From Leucaena leucocephala (taxonomy: Eukaryota > Streptophyta > Magnoliopsida > Fabales > Fabaceae), in NCBI GenBank assembly GCA_037074615.1, contig CM073536.1:6081001-6145000 (forward strand): a stretch of 64,000 nt of DNA, read 5' to 3'. The translations under genes were made by a program, and so were the position numbers. Shown one piece after another: positions 37,111-48,340 of the stretch; within the stretch, counting starts at the first letter, position 1; each line of letters begins with the position of its first letter. The notes under the pieces are model-generated. The model made no database searches and had not been told where the DNA came from. It saw only the letters and a list, made by a program, of their open reading frames with translations.

Positions 37111-37540
37111 TTAGATACATTGGTAAACCTGCTTGTGGCTGTTTAATATATGTCTGTTGAAGTCTCCAATTTGCTATATAAATTTTACTTCCGCCACTTG
37201 AAGTCTCCAATTTGCAATCCGATGGGATATTTTATTATGCTGGACTGAATTTTATGTCTAAAGATTGTACTCGTTGACATCTGGATCTCTGAATATCAAC
37301 AGTAGGTTCACTTCCTTTTTTCGCCCTATGTATAGAATGCAAATCCATTTGGGCAGGGATATCTGTGTGAAGATTTGAGTATTTTTGACTAGTTGAATAG
37401 GATTTTAATACATTTGTTGTATGTTTTAATTTCAAAATTTTCAGCTACTATCTGCTGAAGGTTTACTGTAGGTAGTATACTGTTATAAATATATTAGATA
37501 CATTGCTAAACCTGCTTGTGGTTGTTTAATTTATGTCTGT
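37111..37540 (+). repeat. nested direct repeats downstream of PPR
   Basis: A 46-bp sequence beginning TTAGATACATTG occurs at 37111-37156 and again at 37494-37540 with about three mismatches. Between the two copies lies the 302-bp repeat shared with the glycosyltransferase leader. In addition, TTGAAGTCTCCAATTTGC occurs twice, near 37158 and 37198. Confidence 0.8.
37180..37481 (+). repeat. copy 1 of a 300-bp dispersed direct repeat
   Basis: This segment is highly similar to 51674-51976, in the same orientation 14.5 kb away. Shared landmarks are CGCCACTTGAAGTCTCCAAT, AACAGTAGGTTCACTTCCTT and CTATCTGCTGAAGGTTTA. In copy 2 the sequence TTTTAATTTCAG forms the splice acceptor of the glycosyltransferase leader intron. 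Here that point reads TTTTAATTTCAAAATTTTCAG, so the acceptor has moved or been lost. It looks like a relic of that gene's 5' region, or both are copies of a mobile element. Confidence 0.9.
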
Positions 37541-38149
37541 AGGTTTTGATGCTATATTTCACCATTCTTTGATCTTTGATTTGAATATCCTGGAGAGGCT
37601 ATGCTGTATCTACTACTCACATGATATAGGTAGGGGCATCTAACTTGGATTTGAATATTAAGCAATTGTAGACCGTGGGCACAAAAATGATTCCTAATCC
37701 TCATATTCCGAATATGAAACGGTGACAGTTCAGTTAGAATATGGTCAACGACAAATCAGATGGCGGATTTATTAACCAATATTACCTCTTTGATGTACCT
37801 ATTTTTCTGCAATTTATAGTATGGTTGAATAACAGATGTAGATAGTCTCTTCAAAGTAGAAGTCCAATTTGAAAACTATTAAAAACAGGGATTTCCATGG
37901 TGGATAATTCAAATTAGTTAATTAAAGGAAACAGTTGGAGCAACTGGAACAGACAGTGCCAAGTCCTTTATAAATTGGCATTTTTTTTGGCGTAACAAAC
38001 ACTAATTTTGCATTCTGGTTCCAATATGTAACTATCATGCCTAAACAATGCTTTATCTTTGCTGCAGTATCTTATGGAAAGTGTCAATAAGATTGCCAGG
38101 TGGACTTAGCAGTCTGTAAGTATTTCTGTATATATATATTGTTATGTTG

Positions 38150-38207
38150 GGAGAGTTTGAACCTTTAACCACCCCACTCTACCCCTTTCCACTTGAGCTA
38201 GCCCCAA
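38150..38207 (-). repeat. tRNA-like SINE head with good A and B boxes
   Basis: On the minus strand an A box TAGCTCAAGTGG (38189-38200) and a B box GGTTCAAACTC (38153-38163) are separated by 25 bases, as in RNA polymerase III internal promoters. Sequence beyond the B box soon becomes an AT repeat, so the SINE body is short or truncated. It is distinct from families A and B. Confidence 0.5.
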
Positions 38208-39616
38208 GAGGCTAGTATTGCTACGAAATTTACTCATTATAAGATTTGTAAATTATAGTTATGGTTTATGTTTACACCCATGCCTCATTTTGTTGGAATC
38301 TAGCTCAATTTCAAAGTAATTTTGCAAACCAAGGGCTTCAGCCACATCAATGATTATGGCGAATCACATCTTCTGGATATAGTAAAACTGTCTTTTTTCT
38401 TGTTGTAACTTGCTTTATCCTCTAACCAACCCAAAAATTTTGGTTTCTATGGTCCTTCATGGTCACTCCTTGACTATTGCTTTCACTTTTATTACCATGT
38501 ATTTCTGAAAAAGTTCAATTTTACTGTTAAAAAGAGAAGAAATAAGGCTTGAAATATACTTTTCCATGGTATAGGATGGCCTCAATCACAATACGCTCTA
38601 AGGGCTTTTGCGATTAGTTCTTTCTTTGAAGGGTGACAAGAGAGAGCAATAGATACGTGCTAAGTCGTGTCTGAGGCTTGAAGGCTTGAACCAACTAGAA
38701 TCTCTGACTCCATTCATGGGAATTAACTGTAAGTGTTTCTGGACTATGTTCATTATTCCTTCTCCAAATTCATTTCTGTTTGTTTCTAACTTTGTTTACG
38801 TCTATGCATTTGTTACAAGATGTGTGTATTTTATACATATAAAGTATCCACATTTATGCCTCAAACTGTGTTGAAACTGGTTTTTATTAGTGTGATTTTA
38901 CATATTTTGTGGCTTTACAGGTTCCTCAGTGCAATTTCACCTGCCCCATGGGTGCGGAGGCAAGGAAAGTAACATTTGCAGAGACAACTGTAATGAGAAG
39001 ATATTCTCTGTAATCCAGCGCCAACTGTAATGAGAAGAAAGAGAAACAGTGCCGGTCAAGGCTATAACTGGCACCGGTTCACATAGCCGCAGTGGAGACT
39101 GGAGATTTCTCGCAATGGACGTTTTCAGCGTCGGTCATAATCCAACTTGACGTTGGATTCTAGGGCTCAAACGTCAAAAATGACACTAGTGGGTTGAAAA
39201 ACACTGTTGGCCATTCTTAGAGCGCATTTGAGAAGTAACTCTAAGGAGGACGTGATTGGAATAGAGTTAATAGAAACTTCAGTGAATGATTAACATCTTA
39301 AGAGATTGTGTTTCAGTTTCTATCTTTTTTTTTTCATTCTATTTAGATTTAGGAGTTTCAGAATCATTCTACTATTTTTTTTTATGTACTTCTAAATTCC
39401 CAGGTTAACGGTAAGGATATAACTTGGGAGATACTCTTTGAATTTTGTATGCTTGACTCTTGAGTTGATTTATCTTCTACAAATTAAACTCTCTTTCATG
39501 TACTGAAATGATGCCCCTTTTCATGAAGTGAGTAAAAGTGAAGCAAAATAGAGATCTTTTTAATAGTTCCATAATTCGCATCCTTCATAAATTAATTTGA
39601 AGTTCATCATAAGATT

Positions 39617-39894
39617 ATACTCTCTCTCAGTAACTATTATAAGATTCTTTTAATTGTTGCTTTGTTTAAAAAATTATTAAAATTAGTTAAAAGTAATAAA
39701 TAAGTCAGAAATATACTTTATTTTCTAAATATACTCTTATTTATAAGTGGGTAGGTAAAAGTGAGAAAAAAAGATAAAAAAAAATAGATGGGAAAAGGAT
39801 AATAAGAAAGAGTATTAATTAACAGTAAAATAAAGATATATTTAATGTTTCAGACAAACCTAAAAAGAATCTTATAAAAGGAGATATTTTATAC
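39617..39894. repeat. MITE with TATAAGATTCTTTT arms
   Basis: An element of about 278 bp has arms sharing TATAAGATTCTTTT(A/T)A and CTCTC/CTCC-type outer sequence. They are read forward at 39620-39665 and reverse at 39850-39894. The interior is AT-rich and non-coding. Confidence 0.45.
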
Positions 39895-40027
39895 TATATT
39901 TTAGATCCTATTATAATGTATGCGGTTCGGGGGTTTGTGGTTAGTAATATTTTTAAATACAACCTAACACTTCAATCTCATGATAAACCTATGATTCTTT
40001 AGGGTAAAGAGTCAGGAATTCACCCCA

Positions 40028-41367
40028 TTAGCCACTAAGAAGTTCATAATCAATTCTTTGGAAGTAAATATCCTTATTATTGAGGTCATATCCGACATTG
40101 TAATTCTGCTGAGCTAATAATCCTATAATAGAAGGTTTAGACCAGAGATCAACAACGTTGATAGGAGCCACAGCCATGCAAAAGGTATCATTCTTCCTCT
40201 GTATTAACAGACTTTCTGTGTCCAATACCAAATCTGCCCCTTCTGCAAAATGGAATGTAACCACAGGAAATCCAACCAAATCTCTGCTCACAGTCCCCAA
40301 ATAGCACAAAAGCCATGGCTGTCCCACATATCTAACTCCTCTAAAGGAACCATCTAATAAACTTTTAATTTCTCTTAGTAACACCTCATACCCTTCTTCA
40401 ACTAAGAAGCTAAATGTAGAACCTGAATCAATGATAACTCCACCAGTACCATCTTCTTTCCTCTCAAAAGTTCTTGGGGCTATGTTAATTCTCTTTTCAC
40501 CTACACTTATGCCTTCCATGGTGATATAATACATATCATCAAACACTTGAAAAGGTGTTGAATAGCCTTCAAGATAGGCTCCTTCACCTAATATCAAATG
40601 GCTGTGATCAAAATTACTGTCAGTGGTAATTCTATCTATGCAGTAAGAAAATTTTTTACCAGTTTGAGAGGCCAGAGTCAGATTATAATTGTTCAGTGTC
40701 CTAGTATTCCATTATATCCTGGCTCTCCACTAGACCAAAAGTTATGGCCACACCCAAGTAATGCTTTGAATACTTCACTCTTATTACCTTCATGAGATGT
40801 GTCAAAGACTAGATTTTCGAGTGCAAGTGTTCCTGATATGAAGGTTCTATCTGCATAACTGATATTAAATGGAAGTTGATTTGAGCTGTTATGGTGACAA
40901 GGGAGTGAGCTGCATAGTGGGGAATAGGTGTAAGATTGTGAAGGGTCGAAAATTTGACCGGGATATCGGGCGCAATTTGAACAAGGGACACACATAATCC
41001 ATAAGAATGGGCTGCCAGTGTCCATAACTAGAAGTTGTGGAATTGGCGGGTGCCCAATTGAGATATTTGCCAGCATGGTTGAATGGGATGCTGTGGGATA
41101 GAGACTAGCTTGGGGATGATCATGTGAGACCGAAGAACTCGCGATCTTCGCTAGCAAGGAGGCAACACGCGCGAGCGAACGCTTGATGTCATGTTCTATC
41201 CGGTCTTCTGTTGTTTCGTTCGTTTTGTAGTATGGATGGTGAACAGAGTGAGGGTGAATCAAGTTAGAGACAAATCTGTGAACTTGGGGATTGGCTTTTG
41301 TATTAATCATACCAATGATGGAGAAACAGAACATTGAGGAGAAGGCTAAAAACAGATGCAAAGCCAT
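40028..41367 (-). pseudogene. nepenthesin/CDR1-like aspartic protease with a frameshift (copy 1)
   Basis: Family A1 pepsin-type peptidase, intronless, on the minus strand. The first frame (41367-40693, 224 aa) has a signal peptide, a propeptide with an alternating-charge segment, the first active-site motif (DTGS, Asp116) and the N-terminal Cys cluster (CVPCSNC). It stops at TGA 40693-40695. Moving to another frame at about 40696-40700 immediately restores the family sequence (NYNLTLASQTGKKFSYC). The sequence then continues through the second motif (IDSGST) to a normal C-terminus at 40028. A 2-base insertion or 1-base loss inside GGACACTGAAC explains this. All other parts are intact, so the damage is recent or a sequencing error. 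If real, no active two-lobed enzyme can be made. It is paralogous to the genes at 42.4-43.7 and 45.6-46.7 kb. Confidence 0.85.
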
Positions 41368-42351
41368 TGACTTTGGTCTTCAAACTTCAATGTTACTGGA
41401 TTTGCTTTCTGTGTACTTTAACAAATGCCTTTCAAAAGGCTGCAAACACTTGAAAATTTAAGAGAAGGAGGAAAGGATAATGAGAAATTGGTTCATTAGT
41501 TTAGCCTATAAATTGAATTGGAAATGGAGATTTGTTCAGCTACCATAATTTGCATTCTTTCTTTCTTTACATCTGGACCATAAAAGAATGTGCTAGAAAA
41601 TGAAACCATCTGATAATGTTTTTTTGGTATTTTAGTACTAGTCACTTAGATCGTATGATAAACCTAAGGATCTTTCTTTCCTTCTTTCTTTTATGGGTGT
41701 AGAAATTAGCTAGTATTATAATTCTAATATGCCAAGGGAGATGTTGGCTTTAGAATTGTTTTAGAAAAAGTCAAAAGAGTATGTTTGGAATATATATAAT
41801 GAATTAGAATAGAAAGGTGGAGTCACTAGTTTATGTACTAGTTTCTGTCTGATTAACTTAAAATACTCATTCATTCTTTAATATAAGATCTAGTTGACTA
41901 ATATAGCGAGATTAAGTAAGCTAAATAAATGATTTAATTATATAATATATGTTAAATATTTTTAGATTATATATCAATTTATACGTCAGGCAAATTAGTT
42001 TTGAGGAAAACGATAAATATAAATACTTTAAAGTAATTTATTTAATTTTTATAATCTCTCTAAATTAGTTAATTGGGTCTTATATTAAGGAATGAAGGAA
42101 GGTAGTATTCCCTAGTCCTAAATATAGCCTATTTAATTAATTTGATTAGATTAAGGAAGTTAGTTAAGTTATTTATTATAGTATACTTTTCCTAAAATAC
42201 CATAATCATCTTCTATAATTTTCTTTCTCTTTTTTTTACTTGATTATTGTTGAGAAAGTATCAATAGGAATAATTTGAGAAATAGTTAATAAATTTAAAA
42301 AATATATTTTATATTTAAGAACAAGATCAACTTATTAATTAGGTGATATAT
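41368..42351. other. spacer between protease copies 1 and 2
   Basis: The part just beyond 41367 is probably the promoter of copy 1. A Stowaway-like MITE occupies 41864-42107. The remaining AT-rich sequence holds nothing recognisable. Confidence 0.6.
41864..42107. repeat. Stowaway-like MITE with 42-bp arms
   Basis: The left end reads TTCATTCTTTAATATAAGAT and continues TAGTTGACTAATATAG. The right end, on the other strand, reads TTCATTCCTTAATATAAGAC and continues CAATTAACTAATTTAG. The arms pair over about 42 bp with few mismatches. It shares end sequence with the element at 24.3 kb. Confidence 0.65.
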
Positions 42352-43722
42352 TTAAAATGGGAGGAGTACATTATAGCTTAATGAAGAAGCTGACAATTGA
42401 AAGAGAACATTCTTTCCAGAAACGTCAAATCCAACATTGTAATTCTGATGAGCCATTATCCCAATGATATTAATTTCCTGAGACTCAAGCAAGGCCAGGC
42501 AAAACTCCTCCTTACCATTCTCTTGGAAAAGGCTATTTATGTCCAAAACTAATTCAGCTCCTCCTGCAAAGTGAAATGTCACCACAGGAAACCCTATTAG
42601 GTCTCTATTAATAACCCCTTTATAACACAGATTTATATTATATGGATCATATGAAAGTTCAATCTTGCCCTCTAACAATCTCTTCACTTCAGATGCAACT
42701 GGTTCATACCCTTCAGTCAACAGAAAACTTAAAGTTGTCCCAGAATCAATGACAACCCCACCTTTGCCTTCTTGTGTCCTTTTGAATATATATGGATCAA
42801 TCCTTATACTCTCTAAGTTTACATGGTAAAGATCGTTGAAAACTTCTAGGGGCGTCGAGTCACCCTCTAAACGAGCCCCTTCCCCTAGAATCAACAAGTT
42901 ATGGTTATATTTCGGGTCCATTATATTGCCAAGGCAATAGGAAAACTTAGAACCTAGTTGTGTCACCAGAGATATGTTTGAAGGGCCAAGGCCTATAATG
43001 CCGCTAGGCTCACCGTCAAAAGCATTATTTTCACCAGCACAGCCAAAAATCACCTCAGGGACAGTGATTAAACCTTCATCAGAAGTCACAAGAGTGAGAG
43101 CTTCAGTGCCTAGTGTTCCTGCAACTTTAGTCCCATCAAGGTATATGTGTGAGAACTTGCAGTTTCCATAGGCATCACATTTTTCTTCACTAGAAACTGA
43201 ACAAGAGGGACATTTGCATGATATTTTAGTATATGTGGATGATTTGGAGGGATCCAATAATGGGCTTGTTTGTTGGAAGCACTTATTGCAAGGAAGACAC
43301 TGAACCCAAAACAGGTTGCTTCCTGTGTCCATGGTTAAGAGCTGAGGAACCGGTGGGTCACCAATGGAGAAGTTGGCCATAAACTGTACACCAAATATCT
43401 CGGCCTCGATTCTCGCTCGCAAATCATTGCCGTAATAATAATTGTGAGGAATAATACCTCCGGCTTTTCTCCTCAGATCCCGCCTAGTAGCTTCGTGCAT
43501 TGGATCACCTCTAGCTTTTCTTTCTAGGTAGGCTAAACGTGCAAGTGAGGCCTTTATAGTTTGGTTTTGGAGTTGATTAAGAACAAACTTGTGGTGGCTG
43601 AGGTTGAAGATGATTCTGCCATTTCTGTGAGCTTTAGCAGAAGAAGTATGAATGTTTAAGAAGCAATAACAGCTTGAGAAGGCTACTAGTAGGAGAAGAA
43701 GATGATGATGATGTGATTCCAT
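42352..43722 (-). CDS. nepenthesin/CDR1-like aspartic protease (copy 2, intact)
   Basis: Secreted pepsin-like peptidase of family A1B, 456 aa, intronless as in the CDR1-like group. Parts: signal peptide (about 1-30, His-rich then hydrophobic), propeptide (about 30-110), first catalytic motif DTGS with Asp132, nepenthesin-type Cys-rich insert (CLPCNKCFQ..CKCPSC..EEKC..GNC, about 142-188), and second motif DSGTT with Asp326. The C-terminal lobe ends near QNYNVGFDVSGKNVLFQ. Compared with both neighbours it lacks about seven residues between the strand before the second active site (LESIRIDPYIF here, LASISFGGKKLGIDPKAF in copy 3). Both catalytic Asp are present, so it is probably active in the apoplast or vacuole. 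Relatives act in immunity (CDR1) or protein turnover. The role here is unknown. Confidence 0.9.
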   Translation of the reverse strand: MESHHHHLLLLLVAFSSCYCFLNIHTSSAKAHRNGRIIFNLSHHKFVLNQLQNQTIKASLARLAYLERKARGDPMHEATRRDLRRKAGGIIPHNYYYGNDLRARIEAEIFGVQFMANFSIGDPPVPQLLTMDTGSNLFWVQCLPCNKCFQQTSPLLDPSKSSTYTKISCKCPSCSVSSEEKCDAYGNCKFSHIYLDGTKVAGTLGTEALTLVTSDEGLITVPEVIFGCAGENNAFDGEPSGIIGLGPSNISLVTQLGSKFSYCLGNIMDPKYNHNLLILGEGARLEGDSTPLEVFNDLYHVNLESIRIDPYIFKRTQEGKGGVVIDSGTTLSFLLTEGYEPVASEVKRLLEGKIELSYDPYNINLCYKGVINRDLIGFPVVTFHFAGGAELVLDINSLFQENGKEEFCLALLESQEINIIGIMAHQNYNVGFDVSGKNVLFQLSASSLSYNVLLPF

Positions 43723-45613
43723 TGAGCTTCTATGTTATTGGTATGATTTTTTTTCTGCTGGAGTTTAGGTAGGATGCAGATTACTAGATATAGCTTCACC
43801 CATAGAACTTTGCAGATATAATAGTATTAAATAATTATATCACATAACTTGATCTGTGCCAAGAGTAGTAGCTTAGTAGGTATTACTAGTATACCTAAAA
43901 CTTTATATAAAGCAAATCGATGGCTGTGACTATTAATTATCTTAAAAGGGGTTTTAAAGTTGAAAATCTTAAGATGAAAGTTAATAAGTTTTAAGCCTGT
44001 GTTTAATTATGATAGTAATATAAGATGAAATATTTGTTTTAGGTACTTAACAAATATTTCTTCTATAGCGTGCTAATTTAAATTTCTATTTTATCTATAT
44101 GTGTGTGTGTGTGTGTGTCATGTTCCAAATTTCAAGATATAATTGTTAAATGTCAGTAGTCAGGGATCAAATGACACAAAACATTTCTTTTGAGACTTTT
44201 TTGAAGTGTGAGGTTGTAAATTTGAACACTCCATAGATAGTATAATAAGTGTTACGACAAATAATTATTAAATGAAGTTAAAATTAAAAATAGTGTCTAA
44301 AAAGGGAAAAAATGATTTTTACATATTTATCAAAAAACTATGTAGTCAAAAAATAGTGTGACTAAATGTCAAGGAAAGATGGTCCATCATTATAAGCACC
44401 TCCAAAGATGATGAATTGATGATACGGGTTGAGGCCGGGTATGAAAAGAACAAAGTGCTTTAATTTCATTGTACTAGCCACAGACAAAATTAAGTACTCC
44501 CTTTATTTTAAATTATATAAGGCATTTTTATCTAACACATACTAACAAGAGGTAGCTAAGACTTTATTTTTTTTTTCAGCTTTACACTTTTTTAAATGCA
44601 TGAGAAATTACCATATTAATATACTCTTAAAAACATTTTACAAAGGATGACATTAATTAATTTCTTTTAAAAATCTGTAAAATATCTCGTATATATTGAA
44701 ATATGGAAGCTTTCAAAACTCGCCTTATACTTAAACACAGTACTCTCAACTATACAAGTAGGTTAAGAGTAGATATAGCAAATGGATTTTATCATGGGGT
44801 ATTGTAGAACAAAATATTCTCTGTTTTTTGTTAATAACAAGTAAGTTTGGCATGTACGTTATACGGGGAGAAGTGAATATTTAATAAATTTCTATGAATA
44901 CAAATACTTAAATTTTGAATCCTCTAATTTTTAGAACATACCTAAATTTAATTAATAAATCAATAATGAATGATTAAAATAAAAATAATCTCAATTTATT
45001 TAACTATAATATCAGCAGCAATCATGCTCTTCACATAGGAAAAATAGAAGGATTAAAAAAATTAAGTGCGACATCCTGACTTAAATATCAATTGGTACCG
45101 GACCCATGAAACACCAACTAAGTTTCACAATTGGAGAACAAAATATTCTCAGTTCTTATTGACAATGCTAATTATAATGACTTTTGCTTCAAAAATTTGA
45201 AGAAAACTCGTTACTGAGCAATAATTTGGTGTTTAGTGATCACACTATATTGCGTTCTGTTATTTAACTTGTGTCAGTGCACTGCTGAGGATCCGAGTGT
45301 ATGAATTGAAGAGATGCTCTCTCTTGTAAGAACGCTGAGGCAATATTATGACACAATGAATGAGCTTGTTATGAGAGCTTATCAGTCAAATGAACTCTCA
45401 AGTCGAAAATGTGTTTCCATATATTCAGTTACCTTTCTGAATTCTTATATTTGATTCCTGTTTTGACTTTTGACTACAGTTTCCATTTTCTCTGCAACAT
45501 CACTGGCTACCACCAAAGCACTCATGTATACATCACATATATACTTATATATATATGTATATATAGACAAACACATATACACGCACGCTTTAAACTGAGA
45601 AGATGACGATATG
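43723..45613. other. spacer between protease copies 2 and 3
   Basis: The stretch near 43.75 kb is the likely promoter of copy 2. A GT microsatellite lies at about 44099-44118. CTCCCTTTATTTTAAAT near 44497 may start another MITE. No gene is supported. Confidence 0.6.
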
Positions 45614-46733
45614 TCACCAACTCAGATCAAGAAGCTGACAATCGATCCTCTGTAGTGCAAGCTTGCGAGCATTAATATCAAAACCGACATTGTAATTCTG
45701 CTGAGCCATAGCCCCAATGATACTGAGCTGTTCTTCGTGAGATTCCTCCATGGCTACACAGAACTCATCTTTCTCATTCTCAACGAAGAAGCTATTCACA
45801 TCCAAAGCCAACTTAGCTCCTCCTGCAAAACTCATCGCCACCACCGGAAACCCTACCAGATCCCTCTCTATAACCCCTTCATAACATATACTTGGATTCC
45901 AGAAATCAATCACAGGTTTGAGCTTCCCGTCCAACAAGTTCTTCACTTCCTTAATGATCGCACTGTAACCTTCAACCGCAAGATAACTTATCGTTGTTCC
46001 TGAATCAATCACAACGCCTCCTTTCCCTTCTGGTGTTCTTTTGAATGCTTTTGGATCAATCCCTAGCTTCTTCCCTCCAAAACTTATGCTTGCTAGGGTT
46101 ACGTAGTACAGATCATTGAAGATCTCAAGTGGGTTTGTGTCTCCTTCCATGGCGGCTTCCTCTCCTATAATCAACACGTTGTGAGGACAATTTGGGTCTC
46201 TTATGGAACCAAGGCAATAGGAAAACTTATTGGAAGACAGTTTTGTTACTAAGGACAAGTGTGAAGGACCTAGCCCTAGAATCCCACTTGGTTCGCCGTT
46301 GTAGCCGTCGTTGTTATGAGCACAGCCGATGAGAGTTTGACGGACGGTGGTTGTTCCTTCGTCGGAGGTCTCGAAGGTGAGATCGTCGGTGCCGAGAAGG
46401 CCTGAAACTGCGGTGCCTTCTTTGTAGGTTTCAGAGAACTTGCAGGTGTTATAAGGGTCGCATTTGTCTTTGCTTGGAGTGTAGCATAAAGGAGAATAAC
46501 AAGGTAGGTTGTTATATGTGGAATATTTCAGAGGATCAAATAGTGGGCTTGTTTGTTCAAAGCACTGGATGCAAGGAAGGCATTGAATCCATAAGAGGTT
46601 GCTTCCGGGGTCCATGGTTAGGAGCTCAGGAACCGGCGGATTTCCGAAGGAGATATTGACCATAAACTGTATACCGGAGGACTAAGCCATGACCCGCGAT
46701 CGGATGTCATTGGTGGCTTCTTTGGCCTTTGAT
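45614..46733 (-). pseudogene. aspartic protease relic (copy 3), 5' end lost beside a SINE
   Basis: A 349-codon frame (46663-45614) covers nearly the whole mature peptidase and aligns with copy 2 from MVNISFG to the C-terminus. Three defects are visible. First, the catalytic DTGS is changed to DPGS (codon CCC at 46607-46609). Second, reading upstream in frame, a TAG at 46682-46684 interrupts the propeptide (..DIRSRVMA, stop, SSGIQFM). Third, homology ends at about 46733 where a family-A SINE begins, so signal peptide and most of the propeptide are gone. The second motif (IDSGTT) is intact. The long open frame shows that the loss is fairly recent. Alternatively a cytosolic, inactive protein could start at the internal Met, but nothing supports expression. 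Confidence 0.85.
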
Positions 46734-46902
46734 ACTAGTTAAGCGGCTCGGTATTGCTTAAGTAAAGTCTCGAGTTTGAGTCTTGACAAATATAAAAAAT
46801 CCCCGTTGGGAGACTCACCCACCATAGCCAGGTACGCGACGCGGGTTAGATCCGGATGTAGTCGGGGCAAAACTTCAGTGAACCGGATGGGTAAAAAAAA
46901 AC
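46733..46902 (+). mobile_element. family-A SINE at the 5' break of protease copy 3
   Basis: A family-A copy whose head is diverged or slightly 5'-truncated. It carries GCGGCTCGGTATTGCTTAAG, the diverged B box GAGTTTGAGTC, GGGAGACTCACCCACCATAG, TCCGGATGTAGTCGGGGCAA and an A tail (46894-46901). It abuts the point where homology of protease copy 3 to its paralogues ends. Confidence 0.75.
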
Positions 46903-46947
46903 TCTTTAAGCATCTTTAACTCTAATGAATTCTGAATATCTATCGAT

Positions 46948-47131
46948 GGGAGTTAATTTGAGTAGTAAGCAGTTTAATATCATTTAAACGAAATCTCAAG
47001 TTCGAGTTTTGGCGTATGTAAAAAATTCACGTTGGGAGACTCGCTCACCATAGCTAGGTGCATGACATAAGTCGAATCCGAATATAATTGGGATAAAGCT
47101 CCGGTGAACTGGGTGGGCAACAAAAAAAAAA
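46948..47131 (+). mobile_element. family-A SINE
   Basis: A full-length copy of about 184 bp begins GGGAGTTAATTTGAGTAGTA, has the B box CAAGTTCGAG, and ends GGTGGGCAAC plus an A tail. Flanks GAATTCTGAATATCTA (about 46927-46942) and GAATTCTCGGTATCTA (47132-47147) look like an aged target duplication, with three central mismatches. Confidence 0.75.
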
Positions 47132-47685
47132 GAATTCTCGGTATCTAATTTATTTAAATTTCTTTTGTATTAAAAAAACAAGAAAACTATATACACACCC
47201 AAAAAAAAATTCCTACATGAAAATTTCTGAAAGAAAATTAGATATTAACTCTTTTATCATTGAACATAGTTTAACAAAAATTTAAATTTTATCAATGTGA
47301 ATTTTTATTATTAAGAAAAGTTCATGTGTCAAAAGATTTTATTAGAGAATTATAATTAGTAGATATAAGTAAATATACCTAAATTTTATCTTAGTTCTAA
47401 TATAAGGAGTTTTAGCTGCTTAAACATAATACATCAAATTTGAGTCATTATGAATATAAAAAATATTTTTGAAAGAGCTACTTCTGACAATGTTTAAATT
47501 TGATAAATTAGATAGTCATCAATGCGCAGACGTTTTTTCCTTCATTATAGATAATTAATGCACTAGGAGTGTGCAATAATTTCTCAAATTTATGGTCACT
47601 ATACAGAATTATTGCTCACAGCCTCACATTGCATATGGGCCTATGCTATTATGTGTTTGAATACAAATTTAAATGGACAACTAAT

Positions 47686-47869
47686 GGGGATTAGTCTGAG
47701 TAGTAAGTAGTTTGGTATCGCTTAAGCGAGTATCGAGTTCAAGCCTTAGCGTATGCAGAAAATCTCCGTTAGGAGACTCACCTACCATAGCCAGGTGCGC
47801 GACGTGGGTTGGATCCAGATGTAGTTGGGGTAAAACTCTGATGAATCGAGTGGGCAACTAAAAAAAAAT
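47686..47869 (+). mobile_element. family-A SINE
   Basis: A full-length copy begins GGGGATTAGTCTGAGTAGTA, has B box GAGTTCAAGCC, then GGAGACTCACCTACCATAGC and an A tail after GTGGGCAACT. No convincing target duplication was seen. Confidence 0.75.
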
Positions 47870-48029
47870 AGCCAAATAGCACTCATCCCGTCTAAAGGAT
47901 AAAACTTAGTTTATAATATAAATTATATTATAAATTAGATCTTATATTTAAGATCGGATAAGTATATTTCTATCAATATAAAAAGATAAATAGTCAACAT
48001 AATAAAATATATTAAAACAAAAACTTATA

Positions 48030-48340
48030 GGGTTATATAACATTCAATATCTTGATCTTATTTCTCATATGCGTCTAATATCATAATCTTATTTATGATA
48101 TAATTTTACCCATAATTTTTTTAATTTGGTGCAATTTCACCCATAATCTTTTTAATTTGATATAATTTTATACATAATTTTATTTCTCAAATATTAAGAA
48201 TTATACGAAATTAAAAAGATTATGAGTAAAATTAAATTAAATTAAATTAAAAAGATTATAGATAAAATTATACCACAAATAAGATTAAGATACTATATGT
48301 ATATAGAAATAAGATCAAAATATTGAGTACTATATAACCC
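48030..48340. mobile_element. foldback MITE, Mutator type
   Basis: A 311-bp element whose two halves are inverted copies over about 100-130 bp. Both ends begin GGGTTATATA, followed by TTGATCTTATTTCT, AATCTTATTT and a CATAATCTTTTTAATTT-like block. Flanks AAACTTATA (48021-48029) and AAACTTCTA (48341-48349) form a 9-bp target duplication with one mismatch. Long inverted arms plus 9-bp duplication point to the Mutator superfamily. The transcript would form a nearly perfect hairpin. Confidence 0.75.

Larger units (their letters stand above)
36849..40027. other. stretch between PPR gene and protease cluster
   Basis: The first few hundred bases are the PPR 3' region. A nested repeat structure follows at 37111-37540, then a tRNA-like SINE head at about 38153-38200 and a MITE at 39617-39894. 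A GC-richer patch at about 38930-39260 contains the small hairpin AATCCAAC-TTGAC-GTTGGATT and may be part of an old transposon. No coding gene is supported. Confidence 0.55.
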
